Assembly (NCBI GenBank): GCA_900313515.1
Contig: OMRK01000197.1
Location: 1 to 35,456 of the forward strand
DNA from: an uncultured bacterium
GTDB taxonomy: Bacteria; Vulcanimicrobiota; Xenobia; Xenobiales; Xenobiaceae
Length of the DNA stretch: 35,456 nucleotides
Direction: 5' to 3'
Part shown: in pieces, positions 6,841 to 13,475 of the stretch
Layout: each line of letters starts with the position of its first letter
Position numbering within the stretch: position 1 is the stretch's first letter
Position numbers and translations under genes: made by a program
Notes under the pieces: model-generated
The model's database searches: none
Told to the model about the DNA's origin: nothing
Seen by the model: the letters and a program-made list of their open reading frames with translations, nothing else

Positions 6841-9198
6841 CTAGTGTACAAAAATCCAAGCAAAAGGATTCAATATCCCTAACCACCGGCGCCACCAAGG
6901 CGCCAGGCCCTGCATTTGCGATTTTAGATCACGGTACAGACTGCTAACGGTCGAACTTTCAGGCAATGGCAGGTAGGACTGGAAGTCTTTCGTTGCGCCG
7001 AAACTGCGGCGCAAGTGTCCAGCGGTCAGCTCCTCCAGGCTAGGCAACTGCTCTTTCCACCTTAGAGCAAATTCTTCTCTGGTTTCGCCGTAACGTCGAC
7101 GGATCCCCAGCTCTGCCAGTGATACCAGAGCAGCCTTGTAAGTGTAATCTACCTTGCTGGCTTGTAAACAGAAATAGACGCGCGTGTGCAGGTAAATCTT
7201 GTAGATCCAGGCGTAGATAAAGGCGGCAATCAGGACCAAAACCAAACCGTACCCGAGCATTTTTACCAATACCTGCAGTTGCTTTTGTACATCAACTGGC
7301 TTCTGGGGCACGCCATCCTCATTGGACGATTCCTCACGGGCCATTTCACCCAGCATCTTCTGCAAGTCGGGATCGGGGGGATCCTGCTGCGGGCTTCTAG
7401 AGCGCTCGGCATAGACATCTATGGGGAACCAGCCCAGACCATCCAAATAGATTTCACACCATGAATGGGCGTAGGAACCCATAATGAGTAGCGAAGAACC
7501 GCCGTAGGTATTCTTTTCCTCCACGGCATAACCTTCGGCAACTCTGGTGGGAATTCCCAATGAACGTCCTAAATAAGCCATAGCGCTGGAAAAATGGACG
7601 CAGTAGCCAATGCGGTCACCAAAAAGGAATTTGGCAGTTACATCCTCCTTATCTTTAACCCTCACGCTGGCATCGTAAATACAATTCTTACTGAGCCAAA
7701 GCTGAATCATAAAAATCTTGGCTATAGAAGAATCCTTATACTGGGCCGGCAGCTCTTTTACTATTTTATCGGCTAGTTCTTTGTAACGTGGATCTTTGGG
7801 AATTTGGGTATAGTATTCTATATCGGCCTTAGACCAGTTGGGATTACCTACATGCAATTTCATAAGATCGGGGAGTTTTCCAGTAAAGCTTCTCGATTTT
7901 ACGTTGTAGGCTCCTATGAATTGGCCCGAGTTAGGATTGGGAGCCGTCGACATTTCATATGGATTGACCAAGCCGAATGGTTTGTTGTGATCGGTGATAA
8001 GGCACACTTTTGTTCCCACTGATTTAGTTATACTTGGGTTGAAGCGTGGCGCGGTAATAACGTTTGAACCGTTAGGCTGAGGGAAGCCAGAAGCCACGTC
8101 GTGATCGTAGCGGCCAGACACATCCTGCAGAAGTTTCTTTCCGTTGAAGAAGCTTTTGACTTCCTGGCGGAAATAGTAATTGCCACCGTAAGGTTTGCAG
8201 TCGTCGTTTAAAAGTACCACAGCCACAGGCTGATCCGGCGGCGGATCGTTAATGTTCCTGTCGTTGTCCTCATTGTTATCGCTCTTTTCACCCTTTTCAC
8301 TGTTGTCTTTGTCACTGTCGCTTCCGGAACCGCTCTCACCCTCTTTGTCCTGATTTTTGTCGTTCTTATCCTGATTTTTATCATCCTTATCTTGAGAGTT
8401 ATCACCCTTGTCATTTTTATCTTTCGGTTTTTGATTGTTGCCCTTTTTACCCTTGGATTTCTCCTGATCTTCGCCCTTGGCTTCACCACCTATAATTTGC
8501 TTGGGTAAAGGGTTACGCAGCTCTTTAAGGGGCAGAAATATGCCAACTAAGGTTATAATTACCACTAAGATCGATAAATTGACAATACTTCTGCGGTTGA
8601 GTTTGCCTACTATCAAAAAGACTAGGGCTATGGCCAAGAGCATACCCACACCCACGAAGTAGGGTACGGGATCACGACCTTCTGACCAGAGAGGATCTAC
8701 AAAGAAATAGGGACGGCTGATAAAACCATTGCGGTGTGCGGCCAGGGGAAATAAGGCAATATTGGCGACTATGATAAGTTCAAAGGCTACAAACCAAGAT
8801 TTGCGCAAGCTTATGGCATGAATTGTGCCTACCAGCAATAGACAGTTGAAGAACCAAACAAGACCCTGGGAAATGGCACTGGCATCCTCGGGTGAGGAGA
8901 AGAGCGAAGCGATAAAAGCGCTATTTACCGGAAGATTGGCCATCCAGATCAAGAGCCGATTGAGCAGGATAGAGCCTACCACAAAGACGGGAATGCGCAG
9001 GCGCGAGTGAGCTAAACAGTATGATAAAAACAGGGCCCCGAGAACCGCTCCCAAAAAGGCTCCAAACACCCCACTAGTGACGGAAAGTAATGAAGCATTG
9101 ACGCCCAAAACTAAGCCCCAAATTAGACCGTTGATTAAGGAAGCACATCCAAAAGATTTTTTATTCTCAAAATTATGGTTCATAATTTCAACAGCCAT
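6841..9198 (-). CDS. Membrane transglutaminase-like protease, TgpA type
   Basis: A 785-residue membrane protein with a papain-like transglutaminase core. The first 235 residues hold about seven hydrophobic segments. Residues 240-315 are a low-complexity linker of Lys, Asp, Asn, Gln and Ser. The transglutaminase domain follows, with Cys533 in GYCVHFSSAMAYLGRSLGIP, His578 in YAHSWCEIYL and Asp594 in GWFPIDVY, so the catalytic triad is intact. A further membrane helix lies around residues 650-670, then a cytoplasmic tail resembling DUF4129. This is the usual layout of TgpA/DUF3488 proteins paired with DUF58 and MoxR. The linker would be outside the membrane. The gene begins three bases after the DUF58 stop, so the two are co-transcribed. 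The start could be residue 1 or Met6; neither has a strong ribosome-binding site. Confidence 0.9.
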   Translation of the reverse strand: MAVEIMNHNFENKKSFGCASLINGLIWGLVLGVNASLLSVTSGVFGAFLGAVLGALFLSYCLAHSRLRIPVFVVGSILLNRLLIWMANLPVNSAFIASLFSSPEDASAISQGLVWFFNCLLLVGTIHAISLRKSWFVAFELIIVANIALFPLAAHRNGFISRPYFFVDPLWSEGRDPVPYFVGVGMLLAIALVFLIVGKLNRRSIVNLSILVVIITLVGIFLPLKELRNPLPKQIIGGEAKGEDQEKSKGKKGNNQKPKDKNDKGDNSQDKDDKNQDKNDKNQDKEGESGSGSDSDKDNSEKGEKSDNNEDNDRNINDPPPDQPVAVVLLNDDCKPYGGNYYFRQEVKSFFNGKKLLQDVSGRYDHDVASGFPQPNGSNVITAPRFNPSITKSVGTKVCLITDHNKPFGLVNPYEMSTAPNPNSGQFIGAYNVKSRSFTGKLPDLMKLHVGNPNWSKADIEYYTQIPKDPRYKELADKIVKELPAQYKDSSIAKIFMIQLWLSKNCIYDASVRVKDKEDVTAKFLFGDRIGYCVHFSSAMAYLGRSLGIPTRVAEGYAVEEKNTYGGSSLLIMGSYAHSWCEIYLDGLGWFPIDVYAERSRSPQQDPPDPDLQKMLGEMAREESSNEDGVPQKPVDVQKQLQVLVKMLGYGLVLVLIAAFIYAWIYKIYLHTRVYFCLQASKVDYTYKAALVSLAELGIRRRYGETREEFALRWKEQLPSLEELTAGHLRRSFGATKDFQSYLPLPESSTVSSLYRDLKSQMQGLAPWWRRWLGILNPFAWIFVH

Positions 9199-9201
9199 CT
9201 C

Positions 9202-10704
9202 TTACACCGCCTGTTTTTGTGATTGGAAATAGGCCGCTGGATTGTTGATGATCCTGCCGCTGGCTTTCTCACAGAGAACAACAGGAGTTGTCGAGGTGTA
9301 CAACTCCTTAGATACGCGCGCTGGCTCCTCCGCCTCATGAGCGACTGAATCGCTGAAAATCCAACGTTCCCAAGGCTTCTCCGCCTCTATCTTTTCAATA
9401 TTGTGGCTAAATCCCATGAGCCAAGTTATAGTCAAATGAGTAGAACTTGTGGCTGTCTTAACAAATTTTATCCAATTCCCGTATACTGGAGGTACGAACA
9501 CAAAGCAACTGTGATAGCCTTTTTTGGCAGCTGTGTTTAAAAAGGCGCTCAGCCCACTGCCCAAAGGAATATTCAAGCTGTCATCTGCCCCTTTTTCTGC
9601 ACCGTCGGCTGGGAGTGTGGTCGAGGCGCGGTTTAAGGCATGGGAATAACTGCCGGACCGAGCCAGAAACTCCACAGCTTCGGTCAGGTTGGAAGTGGAA
9701 CCCGGGCAACCATCAGCTCCAAACAGCCAATTTTCACCCAAGAGTTTCGATTCCAAAATAGTGCGGGCAAATGAAGCAGTAGCTTCATCTTCTCTGCCAA
9801 CCACTAGATAAGCGCAGGTGCGTGGTTTAGCCGTCAAAGCACGCTCGGGCATGCGAACCTCCAGGCGGCGGGTGCGGGCGTAAACCTTCCAGATGATGGA
9901 GCGGGAAGGATCGCCGGGAGCATATTGGCGCATATCGGTGCGATCACCTTGAGGATCGCCGAAGGGATCGGAAATATCCTCGCCGCCGGACATGCTCATA
10001 GTTACGTTACTGCGCTGCATCTTGCCGCTTTCAGGATAGGCCTTGATTCCGACATTCTGCCAACTGACCCAAGTTACGTTGGCTAGACCCAGCACGTCGG
10101 TGACCGAGAAGCGGCGGGCCAATTTTTCCACGCTACAGCGGTGGCGAGCGGTGATGCGTTCTTTGAGCTCAGTGAAGCTTTGTTCGCACTCTACCTCAAA
10201 ACCAGGCGGATCTATCCACTTAATGCTTATATTGACAAGTGGGATGGGCCACAGCTTAATGACCAAACCGCTCTTGCATGAAGGGGCATTGCAACAGGTA
10301 GTTATGTCGGGCAGGCCTTCTTCTTTGGCTTTTTTCCAGCCGTAGGCTAGACTGATGGCTTCCAGGCTTACGGCCACTATCATCAGGACTCCCACCACAG
10401 CCAGAGCTACTGAGGCCGATGTCCAGACTATATCATTATATTTCAAGGCTACGTTTTTGAAGGTGATGTATAACAATATCATGTAAGCCAACCCTAACAG
10501 GGTAAGCGGAACATAACCCCAGGCCTTGATGACCCAGGCACCCGCCTTTCTGAGGGCGACTTTCATTCTATTAGCCATAAGTGAGCCGTTTTGGCTGGCA
10601 ACATCCGGTCCCAGGGCTCGAGGCAATATATTTTCTTCTTGGCTAGGCATAGGCTTCACTGTATTCAATACTAATTTTACTTTTGAATCTCTCACCACAT
10701 ACAC
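9202..10704 (-). CDS. DUF58-domain membrane protein
   Basis: A 500-residue protein with two N-terminal membrane helices (about residues 64-82 and 96-118), then a DUF58 domain. The family signature is clear around residues 250-290: DMRQYAPGDPSRSIIWKVYAR followed by LEVRMPE, matching the R-x-Y-x-x-G-D...I-x-W...A-R consensus. DUF58 proteins have a von-Willebrand-like fold and work with MoxR ATPases and transglutaminases in the cell envelope; their exact action is not established. The gene heads the minus-strand train, with the transglutaminase gene three bases downstream. The longest frame opens with GTG at 10704 without a good ribosome-binding site; the ATG at residue 18 is a possible alternative start. 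The 153 bases to the divergent kinase must hold its promoter. Confidence 0.88.
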   Translation of the reverse strand: MYVVRDSKVKLVLNTVKPMPSQEENILPRALGPDVASQNGSLMANRMKVALRKAGAWVIKAWGYVPLTLLGLAYMILLYITFKNVALKYNDIVWTSASVALAVVGVLMIVAVSLEAISLAYGWKKAKEEGLPDITTCCNAPSCKSGLVIKLWPIPLVNISIKWIDPPGFEVECEQSFTELKERITARHRCSVEKLARRFSVTDVLGLANVTWVSWQNVGIKAYPESGKMQRSNVTMSMSGGEDISDPFGDPQGDRTDMRQYAPGDPSRSIIWKVYARTRRLEVRMPERALTAKPRTCAYLVVGREDEATASFARTILESKLLGENWLFGADGCPGSTSNLTEAVEFLARSGSYSHALNRASTTLPADGAEKGADDSLNIPLGSGLSAFLNTAAKKGYHSCFVFVPPVYGNWIKFVKTATSSTHLTITWLMGFSHNIEKIEAEKPWERWIFSDSVAHEAEEPARVSKELYTSTTPVVLCEKASGRIINNPAAYFQSQKQAV

Positions 10705-10857
10705 GGCTACTTAGACAAGCATCCGTTTATAGCTGTAGGTTAGGTCCAGAAAATAGATGGTAAGTACCTTTGACCTCTACTTCTTTTTCCTTTCATTGTG
10801 TACTAAACATCCTAACCCCTCTTGCTTTTATTGGTCGAAGATAATAGATTGCTATTC

Positions 10858-11643
10858 ATGCAAAGTATCTACAATATACCCGTGCCGACGATATGGATGG
10901 CCGTTGTCAAGCAGGTCTTTGGCCTGGAAGCAGAAATCGAAGCTGTCCGATTTTATGAGAGCAAAAAGAATCAGGTTTCCAAACTTCGACTGCGTACGCC
11001 CCAAGGTCTAAAGGAGGTTATTGCCAAGAAATATGTATGGGGTGATGGTGACGCCGAGTTCAGTGTGCTGAAGAAGGCTTATTCTTTAGAATTGGGCGTT
11101 CCCAGGCCCATTGCCCACATTGGCGGTGTGCTCTTTACAGAGGCGGTGGAGGGAGAAAAGCTGCGGGCGCCTGTTAGCGTACAGCAGGCTGAAGGTTTGG
11201 GAGGTTGGTTGAACAGGTTTCATAAGGCCATGACTCCTGCCCCAGCTCGGGGAACTTTTTTGCGCGGTGACTGTCGTTTGGTCAATTTTCTTTTTCAAGC
11301 TCAGGGGCAGAAGATTTATGGTTTGGACTTTGAGCAGGCTTATTTCGGCAGTCCAGAGCTTGAGGTCGCAGAGTTCATGGCCAGTCTGCTGGCTGTCAGT
11401 GGGACAGAAAGAATTCTGCAATCTTGGCCGTTAGCTGCAATTTTGGCTTTTTTGCGTGGATATGGAGGTGGGCTTGACCTGGAAGGGCTTTATGAATGTA
11501 CCACCAAGAATCTGCACAATAGTTTGGAATTTTGTCCTGAAAGGGTCGAAGAGATCCAGGCCACGCTACATAGCTGGCAGACTTCTAAAAAAGAAATTCT
11601 GCAGGAATTGGCGAGAAACTGGGAAGGAGAAAAGCAGTCTTAG
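10858..11643 (+). CDS. APH-like / small-molecule or protein kinase-like protein
   Basis: A 261-residue cytoplasmic protein with the pattern of the aminoglycoside-phosphotransferase/Bud32-like kinase fold. A lysine pair at residues 57-58 (EVIAKKY) would bind ATP. RGDCRLVNFLF at 136-146 corresponds to the H-G-D-x-x-x-x-N catalytic loop, with Asp138 and Asn143. GLDFE at 155-159 corresponds to the metal-binding D-x-D/DFG position (Asp157). Arg replaces the usual His of the catalytic loop, as in some atypical kinases. The substrate is unknown. The ATG at 10858 is used; the frame also opens with TTG at 10822 and neither has a clear Shine-Dalgarno. It diverges from the DUF58 gene and is followed after 99 bases by the beta-propeller gene. 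Confidence 0.65.
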   Translation: MQSIYNIPVPTIWMAVVKQVFGLEAEIEAVRFYESKKNQVSKLRLRTPQGLKEVIAKKYVWGDGDAEFSVLKKAYSLELGVPRPIAHIGGVLFTEAVEGEKLRAPVSVQQAEGLGGWLNRFHKAMTPAPARGTFLRGDCRLVNFLFQAQGQKIYGLDFEQAYFGSPELEVAEFMASLLAVSGTERILQSWPLAAILAFLRGYGGGLDLEGLYECTTKNLHNSLEFCPERVEEIQATLHSWQTSKKEILQELARNWEGEKQS

Positions 11644-11742
11644 TGTTTGAGGAACTAACGTGGGGATTCGTTGGATAGGTTCGCGGTCTCCAAGCTGGTT
11701 GCGGTTTGGTTCAATCTATTTTTACAGGGAGATTTTTACTTA

Positions 11743-12747
11743 ATGAAGATTAAGAAGCCGGTGCTGCTTTTGCTTTTTGCCGTTGCTGTTGGCCTGGGGT
11801 TGTTTTATGTTGATTCTGAGCCTTCCAGGGCTCAGGCTGCTCCCAGTCAGGGGTTGCTCAATCCGCGCCTAGTGGTGTCCTGCTTTCTGGACGATTCTAT
11901 GAGTGTAATTGATGCCCGTACAGTGCGTATGTTGGGTAAGTTTTCGGTAGGCTCCAATCCAGAGCGTATGTCGGTATCTCCAGATAACAAGTATATTGCC
12001 GTGACTCAGCCCAAGACAGGTTGTATATCCATTGTCGAGAGTGGTAACCTTCGTTTTGGCAACGCCCATGCCGACCCGCAGATGACTACGCCTGTGGATG
12101 TCTGCTTCTCCACCGATGGAGCCCGCCTGTACGTGCTGGATTCTAAGACTTGCACCCTGTTAGAACTGCACGTGCCAAGTTTTGAGGTGGTACGCACTCT
12201 GCCTTTGAATGGTCTGGGGCCTAGCCTTATGCGTATCTCTAAAAATGGTGCCAAGATGTTTATATCACACGAAGATACCGGCCTTTTGACAGTGGTGGAT
12301 CTTTTTAACTGGTCTATCTACAAGCAGATGGGAGTTGGTCCAAAGGCTGGAGGATTAGATCTTTCCAGCGATAACGGCCGCTTGGTGGTGGCTCTGCCCA
12401 GTGAGAGCATGGTTGGCATTTACAAAACGCCCAATCTGGAACTCTTAAAGAAGGTTCCCGTTGGCTCCGGAGCTGGAATAGTGGGGGTGTCTCCCAAAGA
12501 TCAGGTGGTGGTTCTCAATACTATTTCCAACGATGTTTCCATGTTCCCATTAGATCGTCCCAGTGCCCGTTTCCGTACGGCGGTAGGAGTTGGACCGCGC
12601 GATCTCTGCTTTGCTCCAGATGGCTCCATGTGTTATGTGGCTAATTTCAATACCGATGATATTTCGGTTATTGACATGGCTAAAGGCACTCAATTAGGGC
12701 GTCTTTTAGTCGGCAAAGGGCCCAGAGCTGTAGTGTGGTTATTTTAG
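11743..12747 (+). CDS. Exported YVTN-type beta-propeller protein
   Basis: A 334-residue protein with an N-terminal signal or anchor (KIKKPVLLLLFAVAVGLGLF, then SRAQA-AP). The rest is a beta-propeller of about seven repeats of roughly 42 residues. Repeats carry motifs such as SMSVIDARTVRMLGKFSVG, CISIVES, LLTVVDLFNW and CYVANFNTDDISVID, the YVTN/40-residue signature. Such proteins act as extracytoplasmic binding scaffolds or surface proteins; no catalytic motif is visible. The ATG at 11743 is chosen because GGGAG lies upstream and the hydrophobic segment follows directly; the frame is open from 11671 without a good start. Its TAG stop coincides with the first bases of an AT-rich repeat (12745-12769). 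Confidence 0.85.
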   Translation: MKIKKPVLLLLFAVAVGLGLFYVDSEPSRAQAAPSQGLLNPRLVVSCFLDDSMSVIDARTVRMLGKFSVGSNPERMSVSPDNKYIAVTQPKTGCISIVESGNLRFGNAHADPQMTTPVDVCFSTDGARLYVLDSKTCTLLELHVPSFEVVRTLPLNGLGPSLMRISKNGAKMFISHEDTGLLTVVDLFNWSIYKQMGVGPKAGGLDLSSDNGRLVVALPSESMVGIYKTPNLELLKKVPVGSGAGIVGVSPKDQVVVLNTISNDVSMFPLDRPSARFRTAVGVGPRDLCFAPDGSMCYVANFNTDDISVIDMAKGTQLGRLLVGKGPRAVVWLF

Positions 12748-12769
12748 CAATGAGCAATTAGCAATTAGG
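12745..12769 (+). repeat. Short copy of the AT-rich interspersed repeat
   Basis: The bases TAGCAATGAGCAATTA at 12745-12760 are identical to 26205-26220 inside the large repeat cluster, and GCAATTAGGA follows. The first three bases are the stop codon of the beta-propeller gene, so the repeat appears to begin at or within the gene end. Confidence 0.7.
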
Positions 12770-12821
12770 AAGCTGCCCGCGTGTGAGGTGACGCGAAAAC
12801 TATAGGAACGACGGCTAAGGA

Positions 12822-12845
12822 AGCTCGCGAGCTCTCCGCGCGGAG
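12822..12845. repeat. Two abutting 12-bp perfect palindromes
   Basis: AGCTCGCGAGCT (12822-12833) is followed without a gap by CTCCGCGCGGAG (12834-12845); each equals its own reverse complement. They lie 44 bases before the TSCPD-domain gene. They could be operator half sites, part of a GC-rich repeat attached to the AT-rich element, or a hairpin terminator for the beta-propeller gene, though the A-rich (not T-rich) run that follows on the plus strand argues against the last. Confidence 0.6.
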
Positions 12846-12889
12846 CGCGGGGGAGAACACAAAATAAAAAAGGTAGGTTGCAACACGAT

Positions 12890-13159
12890 ATGCATTACGA
12901 TTACAAAACTTCCGGCACTTGTTCTCGGGTTATTCATTTCGACATTGATGGCGATAAAATCAGCAATATCAGTTTTGACGGCGGCTGCAATGGCAATTTG
13001 AAGGGTATCTCCATTTTGGCCAATGGTTTAACTGTGGAACAGATAGAGAAGGCCTTCAGTGGCCTCACTTGTGGTTTAAAGCCTACTTCATGCCCAGATC
13101 AGCTGGCTCGGGCTGTACGCAAGGCCTACAACGAAGTTAATAGCGGTAAGCTGATCTAA
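12890..13159 (+). CDS. TSCPD-domain protein (TIGR03905 type)
   Basis: An 89-residue protein that matches the small TSCPD family over its whole length. Conserved parts are YDYKTSGTCS at the start, FDGGCNGNLKGI in the middle and LTCGLKPTSCPDQLARA near the end, which contains the name-giving T-S-C-P-D. The conserved cysteines (11, in GGC, and in TSCPD) suggest metal or cluster binding. The same domain is found at the C terminus of vitamin-B12-dependent ribonucleotide reductases, but the role of the free-standing form is not established. The ATG at 12890 fits the family start; an upstream TTG at 12878 would fall directly on the AGGTAGG ribosome-binding site and is rejected. The gene lies alone between the palindromes and the leuS leader. 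Confidence 0.85.
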   Translation: MHYDYKTSGTCSRVIHFDIDGDKISNISFDGGCNGNLKGISILANGLTVEQIEKAFSGLTCGLKPTSCPDQLARAVRKAYNEVNSGKLI

Positions 13160-13475
13160 AAAATTAGCTGTGTTCTGCTAGGTAGAGGGGCCGTTTGAGG
13201 TTGCGCTAAGCAAGTTAGACAAGGCCTTTCGCTAGGCGGAGGGCCATGCTTGGGCACGGTCCAAGTTTCTGGTCCAGAGAACAATCTGGTTACCTGTTTG
13301 GAACAGCCGTCTTATATCCCCGCGGCCTAAGGTCGGGGGGTTTACGGCGATCTTGATAAAGTGTATATTAGGGGGTAGCAAACGGTCACAGGCAGGGGAG
13401 CCTTTCTCAAAGTGCGAAGGCGTTGGGTCCGTTCTTTTTTAGTTTATTTTTCAGTCTTTTTAAGGAGTGTTTTTG
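13160..13475 (+). other. leuS leader and intergenic region
   Basis: These 316 bases hold no gene. A short GC hairpin (CCCCG at 13318-13322 with CGGGG at 13334-13338) precedes the probable promoter of leuS. A T-box aminoacylation sensor would be possible before leuS in some phyla, but the T-box consensus and a terminator/antiterminator pair were not found. Sequence between 13190 and 13300 has several short complementary segments (around GGCC and GGTCC) without one clear fold. Confidence 0.4.
13341..13369 (+). promoter_or_regulatory. Candidate sigma-70-type promoter of leuS
   Basis: TTTACG (13341-13346) and TATATT (13364-13369) are separated by 17 bases, matching the -35/-10 layout with four and five consensus bases. 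It would give a leader of about 100 bases before the leuS ATG. This is a pattern match only. Confidence 0.35.

Noticed and set aside
6566-6844. Plus-strand frame of 92 codons in the spacer between MoxR and transglutaminase
   Set aside because: No ribosome-binding site, no family pattern, and its sequence is largely accounted for by the two inverted repeats.
13160-13475. T-box riboswitch before leuS
   Set aside because: The conserved T-box sequence and an alternative terminator/antiterminator were not found.
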